A stretch of 32,355 bases of DNA from Treponema sp. (GTDB taxonomy: Bacteria > Spirochaetota > Spirochaetia > Treponematales > Treponemataceae). The position numbers were made by a program, and so were the translations under genes. The stretch spans positions 1-32,355 of the forward strand of contig JAILEY010000029.1 in assembly GCA_024687165.1 (NCBI GenBank). Direction: 5' to 3'. The notes under the pieces were generated by a model. The model did no database searches. It saw nothing but the letters and a program-made list of their open reading frames with translations, and was not told where the DNA came from. Below are positions 23,700 to 32,355 of this stretch, in pieces; within the stretch, counting starts at the first letter, position 1; every line of letters begins with the position of its first letter.

Positions 23700-26600
23700 G
23701 TGTTTAAAATTAAAAAGTATTATTTTTCTGGTATTTTAAGCTTTCTCTTATTCTTGTTTACAGGCTGCGATTTTTTCCATGAGCCTGTAAAAGCATTTTT
23801 TGTAGAATATACAGAAACTGCTGCAGTCATGAAGCACGAGTACACTGAAACCGTTGCCGTTGACAAATACGGTGTGGACTGTCTTTCTTCGGGGCAGGAC
23901 AAAGAGATTCTGCTTTACTTCAGAAACCCGCAGATGTATACTCTGCTTCTTGGAATAACCTCTGCCTCAGGTGAAGCAGGAAATACAACATTCAGCGTTG
24001 CTCAGACACCGGACAAATCAATTGCAAAAATCACTTTAAAAGAAGATTTTTTAACTTCACTTGAGTGCGGTGGAATTTTCTCTCCGACAGTTACTCTTGT
24101 TGAAAAAAAATCGATGCGCCGTTTTGCAGACTATTCCTTTAACCTTAAAATCAATTCAGTGCCTCCAGCTCCTCAGAGTGCCGTTGTTCTTGTAACTTCT
24201 GAAGAACCTAAAAAATACGTTCTGTGTTTTAATCTGCCGGACCATTCTGATGTAAGTGGCATTCACCGCGATATAAAAACTCTTACAGTTGAATCAAACG
24301 GTTCCGTAAAAAACAGAAAAATCTTCCTTAAACCAGCTTCAGGAAATGTTTCTGTTTATGCTGATGAAGAATTGCTCACACCTCTTACAGACGTAAAAAC
24401 TTCAGTTACCGCCGGTGAAATTACAGCAAATACTGATGTAGGGGCAGCCCAGCTTGACTTTACAGCGGGCGATAATCCTGTTTATATTTTTACAGGCGAC
24501 AATCTTGTTCCTATAACAAACAATATTTCTTACAAAATTACTCTTACAGACGAGTGCGGTCTTTCTGCGACTGCATCAACTTCTGTTTACTCACAAAAGC
24601 TTAATGCTCCGACTGCAACGGCTTTAAGTTATGCTGATAATGAAAGTGTTTCTCTTAATGACACAGCTTCAACAGAAATCATACAGAATGATGACGGGGC
24701 AGGTTACGTTAAGCTTATTCTTCCGACTCAATCTACTACAGGTCTTTCTGTTTCTTCTTGTACTGTTGATTATAAGATTTACGGCGGAACTTCGTTTGAC
24801 ACACTTCTTGGAGAAGGTTCTGTTTCTTCAAGCAAAGAAATCCCTGTTCCTCCTGTAGAATGCAAGATCAGGGCATATGCAAGAAACCCTGCATATGTAA
24901 GCAGTGATTACACCTGGTTCCATGTAAAGCCTTTGTGTACTAAGCTTTATGTTGATGCCGCCGGAAGTGAAAACGGATGGGGTACAAAGAACAAGCCTGT
25001 TAATAAGATCAAGACCGCCATTGATAAAGAAGTTTTTGCGGACAAGACAAATTCTGAAAATACGATTGTACTTTTGTCTGACGTTGAAGACGGCGGAATA
25101 AGTCTTAGCGGCTACAACCTTACACTGCTTTCTCAGAATTCTGATGGAAATGATGAAGTTCACACGATTACTCCTTCTGCTTCAGGCTCTAACTTCATGA
25201 GCCTTAAAGAGTCTTCAGATATTAACATTGAAAATATCTGTATCAGTGGATTTACAGGCAGCTCTAACGGCGGTGCATTTAATGTAGAAGTTGCAAACCT
25301 CACTTTGAATAATGTAGAACTTAGCGGTAACAGTGGAATAAATGGTGGCGCTTTGTATCTTTCAAGTGAGCATTCGTTTGTAGCACTTACTGGAAAATCT
25401 GTAGTAAAATCAAATACTGCTTCTTCTGGAAGCGGTGCTTATGTTGGAAATAAGGATGCAATTCTTGTTATAAGTGAAGATTCATATTTTGCATTGAGTG
25501 ATGAGATTTATCTTTGTAAAAATTCAATGCTTCGTGTAAGCGGTTTGTGTACTGCTTCTAAGGTTGCATGCATTAAACCTTTTGAATATCCTGAAGATCC
25601 TGTTGCAGCTGCAGTTAAGCTTTTAAAAGCAAGTGATGATGAAGAACTTAACAGTGAGTTCTGTAATACGAAACTTGAAGTTGCCCGTAATAGTGATAAA
25701 CCTGATCTTGAATATTATGTTGTTTATTCAGATATTTACAAGTGCGGCATTCTTTCTGCCGGTACAAGTGCATATGTAAAAACTTCAATTCCTGATGAGG
25801 TTAATTTCCATCAGTTCTATATGCCTGGACTTCTTCTTAAATTCTATGCAACTGATGGACTTGGTAATGTAATTACTCCTCAAAGTTCATCCATAAAACT
25901 TAAACTCAGAAGTGATATTCTTGAAGAAGAATCTGCAACAAATGGATACCCTGAAATTACAAAGACAAAACTGGATAAATATACTATTAAAGAAGACGGA
26001 ACACTTGATGACGGAATACCTGAGATTGAAGATGAAAAGGTTTTTGTTGAACTTTCAATCCGTGTTTCAGGGCTTGTTTACACTGACAGACAGGAGCTTT
26101 CTCCGGAAGCAAAAATAGCAGATTCTGGTACGTATGCAACAGTTGTAAATCTTATTAATAATATGTCTGATACTTCTGGTATTACACTTGAGCTTGCAGG
26201 TAACTTTACTGTAGATGATAGTACACCGCTTCTTGGATATGACGGTGATCATAAATTTAACGGAATTTTTGATGGAAACGGACACACAATTACAATAAAG
26301 AAAACAAGGTCAAGCGGAGATATTAAAAAAGCTGCAGTTGCAGATTATGTAGGTCCGAAAGGTGTAATTAAGAATGTTGTTGTTGACGGAACATATAATT
26401 ATGGCTCATTAAATGGTGGATATCTTGCTGGCATAGCACTTACAAATGAAGGCCTTATAATAAACTGTGTTAATTATCTTAACAGTAATATAAATGTATG
26501 TCGTAATACTGGCGGAATTGTTGTAACTAACAGGGGAAAAATTATTAACTGTGCAAACTTTGGAAACATTAAGAATAGTGATTCAATCGGATGGGCAATG

Positions 26601-27170
26601 GTAAATGGAATACTTGGCGGAATCTGTGGTTCTAACAGTGGTGGTAGAATAGAAAACTGTTTTAATTATGGAACAATAGAAGGAACTATAAATAGTGCTC
26701 TTTCATACTGCCCGAATTCACTGCCGGGAGCTATTGTCGGCGAACAGAATTCTAACGGAACCGGTTACAACTGTTATTGGAGAGAAGGTTGTGTAAAAAA
26801 ATCATGTAGTAGCAAAGGTAAAGCATATAATTCTTACGCATTTAAAAATTCTGAAGCCAGCTTCTTCTGGAGTTATGGTTGTGTACCTGGTGATTCTGAT
26901 TGTCATATTGATTTTTCAAGCAAGAATAGTGAAACATTCATTTATTCATGCGGAACTTTTGCAAGTGCTTCTTCTGACATTGTTGCCGGTAATGAACAGA
27001 ACTCAGAACGTGCTCAGACACTTCAATATACAGGTAATCTGCTTAAAGTAATGAATAACTATGTTAACGGCAAGTCAAAGAAATACAGCTTCAACGGTGA
27101 GAATATAGACCTCCTTGAATGGGAAGCGGATCCTTATCATGAAGATTACCCTAAGCTTAAGTTTGAGTAG
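23700..27170 (+). CDS. Large surface lipoprotein 2 (1156 aa) with beta-helix and GLUG-like repeats
   Basis: The start is GTG at 23700, the only reasonable start after the upstream stop, preceded closely by AGGGG. The lipobox is LFTGC (C23). The first ~410 residues resemble beta-sandwich modules, with the repeated peptide EYTETAAV/EYTETVAV near the N-terminus. Around residue 416 a beta-helix header appears (LYVDAAGSENGWGTKNKP), then polymorphic-membrane-protein-type turns (SSNGGAFN, GINGGALYLSS). Residues ~905-1000 carry GLUG-like repeats (LAGIALTNEGLIINCVNY, GGICGSNSGGRIENCFNYG). No autotransporter barrel is present, so it is probably anchored only by lipid. The next lipoprotein begins 9 bases later with its ribosome binding site overlapping this stop codon, so the pair is one operon. 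Confidence 0.8.
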   Translation: MFKIKKYYFSGILSFLLFLFTGCDFFHEPVKAFFVEYTETAAVMKHEYTETVAVDKYGVDCLSSGQDKEILLYFRNPQMYTLLLGITSASGEAGNTTFSVAQTPDKSIAKITLKEDFLTSLECGGIFSPTVTLVEKKSMRRFADYSFNLKINSVPPAPQSAVVLVTSEEPKKYVLCFNLPDHSDVSGIHRDIKTLTVESNGSVKNRKIFLKPASGNVSVYADEELLTPLTDVKTSVTAGEITANTDVGAAQLDFTAGDNPVYIFTGDNLVPITNNISYKITLTDECGLSATASTSVYSQKLNAPTATALSYADNESVSLNDTASTEIIQNDDGAGYVKLILPTQSTTGLSVSSCTVDYKIYGGTSFDTLLGEGSVSSSKEIPVPPVECKIRAYARNPAYVSSDYTWFHVKPLCTKLYVDAAGSENGWGTKNKPVNKIKTAIDKEVFADKTNSENTIVLLSDVEDGGISLSGYNLTLLSQNSDGNDEVHTITPSASGSNFMSLKESSDINIENICISGFTGSSNGGAFNVEVANLTLNNVELSGNSGINGGALYLSSEHSFVALTGKSVVKSNTASSGSGAYVGNKDAILVISEDSYFALSDEIYLCKNSMLRVSGLCTASKVACIKPFEYPEDPVAAAVKLLKASDDEELNSEFCNTKLEVARNSDKPDLEYYVVYSDIYKCGILSAGTSAYVKTSIPDEVNFHQFYMPGLLLKFYATDGLGNVITPQSSSIKLKLRSDILEEESATNGYPEITKTKLDKYTIKEDGTLDDGIPEIEDEKVFVELSIRVSGLVYTDRQELSPEAKIADSGTYATVVNLINNMSDTSGITLELAGNFTVDDSTPLLGYDGDHKFNGIFDGNGHTITIKKTRSSGDIKKAAVADYVGPKGVIKNVVVDGTYNYGSLNGGYLAGIALTNEGLIINCVNYLNSNINVCRNTGGIVVTNRGKIINCANFGNIKNSDSIGWAMVNGILGGICGSNSGGRIENCFNYGTIEGTINSALSYCPNSLPGAIVGEQNSNGTGYNCYWREGCVKKSCSSKGKAYNSYAFKNSEASFFWSYGCVPGDSDCHIDFSSKNSETFIYSCGTFASASSDIVAGNEQNSERAQTLQYTGNLLKVMNNYVNGKSKKYSFNGENIDLLEWEADPYHEDYPKLKFE

Positions 27171-27179
27171 GAGTGTAGA

Positions 27180-30100
27180 ATGAAAGGATTTGTAAAGAAA
27201 AGTTTTGTTTTTGTCCTCAGTCTTCTTGCGCTTTCATGCAGCAATATGCTCACTCCTTCCTGTGACGAAAAAGAAGAAAGTTCTCTGCCGGACGGCTATA
27301 TTGAATTTAAGGTGGACACAAAAAATGATTTTTCGCGCATGGCACTCCCGCAGGCATTTGCAGACGGAGTCTACTACCGCCTGAAGATTTATAAGTCAGG
27401 TGATGAAACTAATTGCGTCGTTTATTCAAAATATCAGACGACACTTTCCTTTACGATTCCCGCTCCCGACTGGACAGGCGCATCTGTAGCAAAATTAGAC
27501 ATGTACTGTCCGACTGCAGACCAGATCAACACAGATTCAGACGGTAATACTGTATTGCAAAAATCAACTTCAGATGATTCAGCCCTTGACCCTTGTATGA
27601 CAGGCACTCAGGACTTTAACCTTAAGGCAAATACCCGCGTATTTAATCATACAATTAATCTTGCTTTTGCAGGTACAGAAGTAGGTGGTACCATAAAGCT
27701 TCCCGTAACAGTCGGAGGCACCGGCATAAAATCCTGCATCATTGTTCCTGATTCTGCCGGAAGTGATGCTTCTAAATATATTAAGGCTGAAGTTACAGAT
27801 GCAGGTGAAATTTTTGTTCTTTCTACAGCTCCTTTCAGCGACCACGTTGTGTTTTATTTTTTTAAGGATTCTGTAAGTGAATACTTATCGGATCTGAATG
27901 AACAGATTAAAAAGGCAGCCTTGATTTATTCAGACTCAATTACGGTTTTTGCAAGAACAACAACTGAATGCTGGCTTGGCATAGACGGAACTGAGAAGAC
28001 TGTTGACCTGGAACAGCTTCAGAACAATACAAATTATGTTTCTTCTGATGGAAACGACACATACGGCGGTTCAAGATTTAAGCCGCTTAAAACAGTTGCC
28101 CAGGCACTTGCAAGATGTCAGGGAGACGGAACAGTTTATATTCTGAGTCAGCCGGGGGATGCTGAATCGTCAACACTTACAATTGACAAAAACATAACCA
28201 TTGAAAGCTTAAGCTCTTCAAAAATTACGCTTCCTACAAACATAGAAATTAAAGATGGTGTTGAAGTTACCATATCAGGACAATCAAAGGGTATTGCATT
28301 TTCAAAGAGTTCAGGAACGGCAACTACAGGAATTTCTGTCGGGGAAAACAGCAGACTTGTGCTTGATAAAGTTGAAGTTTCCGGCTGGCAGAACGGACTT
28401 GTTGCGGATAAGGCATGTACTGTTGATCTGAAAAATTCTTCCGCAGTAAAAGGCACGGAATACGGAATAAAGCTTGAGCATGCGGACGGCGTTCTTAAGC
28501 TTGGCGGCACGGAGGTTGGCGCTGACCAGGCATTGACTTCTGATTTTGACAATGCAAGCCTGTTCTATAAAAAGGCAAAGATCATCCGCCTTCTTACTGC
28601 TCCTTCTGATTCATCAACTCATGATGATGTTTTAAATGGTTTAATTTCTTCAATTGTAAGTTTTGGTGACGGAGCACAGCTTGTTTTCGGAAAGAGTACA
28701 TCTTCTGGAGGCTCTGTTACATGGAATCTTAAAAAAGGAATTGAATTTCCTTCTGTTACTAGTGGTACTTACACAATAAAGCCTGCATATTCTAGCGGAA
28801 CAATAAAATTGTGCAGAAGTTCTACTGCAGCTACAACTGACCTGTTTCCTCTTGTAAAATATAATTCATCTTACGGTGAATGGAATATAAATAGCGTTAC
28901 ATTTGAAGGCGGAACAAATACAGTTGATGATGTAGATGTAACTGATGACGGACAGGGTGGGGCATTTTATTTAAATAGTTCTCATGGAACAATTAATTTT
29001 AATAAATGTATTTTCCAAAAGAATAGTGCCGTTTATGGCGGTGCCGTTTATGTTGGTGCCGGAACAGTAAATCTTACAGGCTGTACAATAGGAGCTACTT
29101 CGTATGTAAACAGCGCATCAAACGACGGCGGTGCAATTTACCTTGCAGGAGCATCGGCTTCGCTTACTATGAACAGCGGAACAATTTCAAGTAATACCGC
29201 AAAAAATGGAGGTGCTATTTTTGTTGCTCATTATGCAACAGCTGAAATCAGTGGCGGTCTTATATCGTCTAATACTGCAACAGAATCGGGCGGGGCAGTT
29301 TACCAGGGGGGTAACTTTAAAGTAAGTGGTTATACTTATATTACTCCTGTAAATTCTGTTAATTCAAATGATGTCTATCTTGCTTCGTCAAATAAATATA
29401 TTGAGGTTACAGGCGCTCTTTCTCCAAAATCAAACGGAGCTGCTACAGGATCAGCTGCCACTTACACAGCGGCAATAACTCCTTCTACATGGAAAAGAGG
29501 CGCTCAGGTTTTGACTGGAACTTTAGCAAAAGACTATGCTGATAAGTTTAAGGGTAGTGAAACTGACTGGCTTACAATAAAAGACACTAATGACAGCGAT
29601 AAAGTAAAGCTTTATACAAGCTATGAAATTTACGTTGCTGGAACAGGTAAGGCTTCTGGAATCGGAACTGGAAAAACATCTGCCAATGGCGGTCTTGGAA
29701 CTAAAGCAAAACCTTATGCTTCTATAAGAGAAGCGGTTGAGCAGTGCTGGGATTCAAGTAATAACGGTAATTTCACAATTTATTTGTCCGGAAGCCTTAC
29801 AAGCAAAACAGACGATGATGATGAAGATGATGATGCACAGATTATTCCGGCTAAAAATACAACAGCTAAGACAGGACTTGCAAAATCTATAACGCTTACA
29901 GGTTATACGGGAAACAATAAAGATATTATAAACAGAAATCTTACTGCAGTACCATCCAGCGGAAGTGGAACAGCTCTCACAATAAATAACACAGCCCCTG
30001 TTACAATCAAAAAAATTAAAATTACCGGCGGATATACATCTGCCAACGGCGGTGGAATCAATATAGGAAGCGGCTGTACCGTAAAACTTGCGGACGATGT

Positions 30101-31949
30101 TTTAGTTTCTGGAAATACAGCAAAACTCGGTGGCGGTGTATATAATGCGGGAACTTTATTTATGTACAAGAATGCCATTGTAGGTTATGCCGCAAGTTCA
30201 ATACCGTCTGATTATAATATAAGCAAGGCTCTGACTGCAGGTGGAAATATAGCAACAGGTACTGATTGTCGTGCCGGAGGAATATATAATGATCTCGGAA
30301 GTTGTATTTACCTTGGTTATACAGAATTAAGCGGAACAACCCCTGTCGCTGCAGCAGGTGAAAATGCTTTTACTGGCGGTATTATGGGAAATTATGCATC
30401 GAGCCAGGGCGGTGGCATTTATATGTCTGGCGGTAAACTTTATATGAATAAGGGAAATATAAGCTATAACAAAACAGTCCAATTTGGGGGTGGAGTTAGA
30501 GTTTCAGATTATGCTTCAATGACAATGGATGATGGAAGTATAAAGGGAAATGAAGCTGTCCAATTTGGAGGTGGCATTTATGTTGGTGGATACGAGGCTT
30601 TTACTATGACTGGAGGTGTAATTGAAGCCAATAAAGCCGGTTATGACGGAGGTGCAATTTATAAAACAGGAAATGTAACTTTAAAAAATTCAGCATATAT
30701 ACCTTATGGAGTGGGAGCCTCAACAGGGGAAGGAATGAATGATGTGTATGGAGATAATTTTAGTATAGCAGACCTTACTCCTCCTGCGGTCTGTACAGAC
30801 GGAACAGTGGCTACGGTTACTCCAAGCAGCTACGCAGATACTGTGAAGATAATATCTAACTCTGCCGGCTACACATATGCGCCTGCAATTTCCGTAATTC
30901 CTGAAAGTAGTTCACAAACATGGAGTGTTTCAACGTCTACAGGAAAACTGATAAAGACAACAGTGATGACAAGTTCAAACATTTCAAGCTTTACTCCAAC
31001 AAGCGGACAAAAATATAACTTTGTGATGGATTCAACTGTTACAGCTAATGACATGAAGACCTTCCTGGAAAAACTATGTAATAGTGAGGTCAATACAAGC
31101 TCTATAAAAATAAGTGAATCTTCAACTTTGGATTTGTCAAAAACAAATTTGACTAGTTTTGGAAATATGACTTTTGGAGATTCTTCTGATAATAAGCTTG
31201 TTGAACAGACTTTTTCTCAAGTTATTTTACCTGTAACAAATTGCGCTTCTGGCCTAGCAGACTGGCGTGTTAGAGAATGTTTGTCCGGGGCTAAAGAATT
31301 TATTGTTCCACCGGGTTCATCCTATATGTACTCTGAGAACGGAGTTGTATACAATAAAAACAAAGATAAGATAATTTATTACCCGGCTTCAAGTACAAAA
31401 ACTTCGTATACATGGCCTGACACTGTTATAGAGGTTGGTGATTACGCATTTGCGCTTACAAAAAATCTTTCAGTAATGGAAATTCCTAATACTGTAACAA
31501 CAATTGGCTCAGGAGCATTTAGGAATTCCAAAATTACAAGCCTGACTATTCCTGCTTCCGTTACAACGATTAAGCGAACAGTATTCTTTGGTTGTGAAGA
31601 ATTGACTACAGCAACTGTTGATAATGCATTTACATCTCACATGCAGTTTAAATGGTGTAGAAACCTTTCAACCATTACATTTGGTTCAAATTTTACAATA
31701 ATTGGAACAGAATGTTTTGATGGAGCAGGACTTACAAGTGTCACAATTCCTTCTGGCGTAACAGAGATAGGTGGCTGGGCCTTTAAGGATTGTACATCTA
31801 TGACAACACTTACATTCGAGAATACTTCCAACTGGAAGTCTTATGTGTATACTTCTGGAGAACTTGTAGGAGATGTAACACCTGCTCAATTAAATGCTAC
31901 TAATTATTTATCTACATTGTACCAATACACTCTTAAACGAGGTAATTGA
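27180..31949 (+). CDS. Giant surface lipoprotein 3 (1589 aa): two beta-helix domains plus BspA-like leucine-rich repeats
   Basis: The signal peptide MKGFVKKSFVFVLSLLALS-C gives C20 as lipid site; TAGGAG lies six bases before the ATG. A beta-sandwich-like N-terminal part leads to a beta-helix header near residue 285 (NYVSSDGNDTYGGSRFKP). That domain has many GGA(I/V/F)Y turns with FxxN- or SSNTA-type repeats. A second header near 816 (IYVAGTGKASG...GTKAKPYASIREAV) starts another, with GGGIYMSGG and GGGIYVGG turns. Between header and helix is an acidic run DDDDEDDD. The C-terminus from ~1384 is LRR_5/BspA-type (GDYAFALTKNLSVMEIPNTV, SLTIPASVTTI, SVTIPSGVTEIGGWAF). BspA-type repeats often mediate host binding. 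Function here is inferred. Confidence 0.85.
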   Translation: MKGFVKKSFVFVLSLLALSCSNMLTPSCDEKEESSLPDGYIEFKVDTKNDFSRMALPQAFADGVYYRLKIYKSGDETNCVVYSKYQTTLSFTIPAPDWTGASVAKLDMYCPTADQINTDSDGNTVLQKSTSDDSALDPCMTGTQDFNLKANTRVFNHTINLAFAGTEVGGTIKLPVTVGGTGIKSCIIVPDSAGSDASKYIKAEVTDAGEIFVLSTAPFSDHVVFYFFKDSVSEYLSDLNEQIKKAALIYSDSITVFARTTTECWLGIDGTEKTVDLEQLQNNTNYVSSDGNDTYGGSRFKPLKTVAQALARCQGDGTVYILSQPGDAESSTLTIDKNITIESLSSSKITLPTNIEIKDGVEVTISGQSKGIAFSKSSGTATTGISVGENSRLVLDKVEVSGWQNGLVADKACTVDLKNSSAVKGTEYGIKLEHADGVLKLGGTEVGADQALTSDFDNASLFYKKAKIIRLLTAPSDSSTHDDVLNGLISSIVSFGDGAQLVFGKSTSSGGSVTWNLKKGIEFPSVTSGTYTIKPAYSSGTIKLCRSSTAATTDLFPLVKYNSSYGEWNINSVTFEGGTNTVDDVDVTDDGQGGAFYLNSSHGTINFNKCIFQKNSAVYGGAVYVGAGTVNLTGCTIGATSYVNSASNDGGAIYLAGASASLTMNSGTISSNTAKNGGAIFVAHYATAEISGGLISSNTATESGGAVYQGGNFKVSGYTYITPVNSVNSNDVYLASSNKYIEVTGALSPKSNGAATGSAATYTAAITPSTWKRGAQVLTGTLAKDYADKFKGSETDWLTIKDTNDSDKVKLYTSYEIYVAGTGKASGIGTGKTSANGGLGTKAKPYASIREAVEQCWDSSNNGNFTIYLSGSLTSKTDDDDEDDDAQIIPAKNTTAKTGLAKSITLTGYTGNNKDIINRNLTAVPSSGSGTALTINNTAPVTIKKIKITGGYTSANGGGINIGSGCTVKLADDVLVSGNTAKLGGGVYNAGTLFMYKNAIVGYAASSIPSDYNISKALTAGGNIATGTDCRAGGIYNDLGSCIYLGYTELSGTTPVAAAGENAFTGGIMGNYASSQGGGIYMSGGKLYMNKGNISYNKTVQFGGGVRVSDYASMTMDDGSIKGNEAVQFGGGIYVGGYEAFTMTGGVIEANKAGYDGGAIYKTGNVTLKNSAYIPYGVGASTGEGMNDVYGDNFSIADLTPPAVCTDGTVATVTPSSYADTVKIISNSAGYTYAPAISVIPESSSQTWSVSTSTGKLIKTTVMTSSNISSFTPTSGQKYNFVMDSTVTANDMKTFLEKLCNSEVNTSSIKISESSTLDLSKTNLTSFGNMTFGDSSDNKLVEQTFSQVILPVTNCASGLADWRVRECLSGAKEFIVPPGSSYMYSENGVVYNKNKDKIIYYPASSTKTSYTWPDTVIEVGDYAFALTKNLSVMEIPNTVTTIGSGAFRNSKITSLTIPASVTTIKRTVFFGCEELTTATVDNAFTSHMQFKWCRNLSTITFGSNFTIIGTECFDGAGLTSVTIPSGVTEIGGWAFKDCTSMTTLTFENTSNWKSYVYTSGELVGDVTPAQLNATNYLSTLYQYTLKRGN

Positions 31950-32042
31950 TCTTGACTGGCACTATCGCAAAAGTCTCAATTATATTTTATGAGACTATAG
32001 TAGCAACCGACTTTTTCATAATTTCGAGAGCCTCGTTTTTTT
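31935..32042 (+). terminator. Terminator region after lipoprotein 3, with long-range pairing
   Basis: AGTCTCA (31972-31978) pairs with TGAGACT (31990-31996), and further on CGAG-AGC-CTCG (32025-32035) is followed by seven T. AAACGAGG (31935-31942), in the last codons of the gene, can also pair with CCTCGTTT (32031-32038), closing a ~100-nt structure of the same style as the elements around tpiA. Confidence 0.55.
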
Positions 32043-32268
32043 GTCCGTCTTCAATTTACTAAATCTGGGGATTTTTTGTTTTGTTGCGCCATTTTGTAAA
32101 CGAATTCCATCTGTTACACTGCTTGCATTATTTGTGTTACTACCGGTATCATTCCAGATAGTATTACCTGAAACATTAGATCCCGAAGCCGAATGTGAGC
32201 AGGCAATAAAACCGAATGAACGGTTATCATAAAAGTACAGTCGAAAAATACCCGAAAATAAAGAGGGT
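32043..32268 (-). other. Intergenic stretch with a possible lipoprotein-gene remnant
   Basis: A minus-strand frame is open across this spacer and reads RSFGFIACSHSASGSN near 32195-32230, which looks like the end of a lipobox signal peptide followed by a serine-rich linker. Its expected N-terminal start would fall where the transposase unit begins, so it may be a lipoprotein fragment cut by the mobile element. The rest has no recognisable domain. Evidence is thin. Confidence 0.2.
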
Positions 32269-32274
32269 ATGAAA

Positions 32275-32355
32275 ATGAGGTACAGTAAAGAATTCAAAGA
32301 ACAGGCAATAAAATTGTCTGACGAAATCGGGATTAAACAAGCCTGTGCACAGCTT
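32275..32355 (+). CDS. IS3-type transposase orfA (N-terminus, cut by window)
   Basis: Twenty-seven codons are visible, beginning MRYSKEFKEQAIKLSDEIG and continuing IKQACAQL. This is the start pattern of the helix-turn-helix OrfA protein of IS3-family elements (transposase_8-like), which binds the element ends. AGAGGG lies 7 bases upstream of the ATG at 32275; an ATG at 32269 is too close to that site. The catalytic OrfB would lie beyond the window. I could not identify the left inverted repeat with confidence; it should lie between about 32200 and 32260. Confidence 0.7.
   Translation, partial: MRYSKEFKEQAIKLSDEIGIKQACAQL

Noticed and set aside
28148-28552. Minus-strand frame opposite lipoprotein 3
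   Set aside because: Ser/Pro-rich antisense shadow of repetitive coding DNA; no start signals.
32200-32313. CAGGCAATAAAA at 32200-32211 and 32302-32313 as IS-related direct repeat
   Set aside because: Only 12 AT-rich bases, and the second copy lies within transposase coding sequence, so chance or unrelated origin is likely.

Overview
The window looks like a spirochaete chromosome, most likely a host-associated Treponema. The reasoning is family content: large lipoproteins with Treponema-style lipoboxes, an SUMF1-type lipoprotein, an Rpn-family nuclease of the kind common in treponemes, an OmpA-family protein, a poly-G tract at a surface gene, and AT-rich DNA. This is inference; no rRNA or tRNA gene is present to fix the taxonomy.

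Layout. (1) 1-2650: accessory left edge with a RelE/HigB-like toxin (cut by the window) and its HTH antitoxin, then a minus-strand operon of a secreted SH3-like protein, a DUF4846 protein broken in a 10-base homopolymer, and a small membrane protein. (2) 2850-6512: a promoter, a GC-rich ~90-nt leader and an ornithine decarboxylase-like enzyme, a strong terminator, then two overlapping genes for paralogous RCK-type ion channels with a non-canonical pore loop. (3) 6533-11001: minus-strand riboflavin operon ribD-ribE-ribBA-ribH, ending with an RluA-type pseudouridine synthase. (4) 11084-14509: a Cache-HAMP sensor with a degenerate kinase core, followed by a degenerate-GGDEF/EAL protein, both minus strand. 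(5) 14576-16274: tpiA flanked on both sides by long, partly related stem-loop elements. (6) 16331-32000: surface island with an OmpA-family protein, three very large lipoproteins (1039, 1156 and 1589 aa), an 11-unit 22/23-bp tandem repeat, an Rpn-family nuclease and an SUMF1-domain lipoprotein interrupted by an 11-base poly-G tract. (7) Right edge: start of an IS3-type transposase orfA.

How parts work together. The rib genes supply every riboflavin step visible in this set, from GTP and ribulose-5-phosphate to riboflavin. The sensor and EAL genes probably form one membrane-sensing, c-di-GMP-degrading unit. The tandem channels probably co-assemble. The right half appears devoted to the cell surface, with signs of variability: a poly-G tract just after a lipobox, a minisatellite, mobile elements and repeat-built beta-helix proteins.

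Most notable: the out-of-frame poly-G in the SUMF1 lipoprotein; the hairpin-repeat family around tpiA; the structured leader of the decarboxylase; the channel pair with an unusual filter; and consensus promoters placed so close to start codons that the mRNAs should be nearly leaderless.
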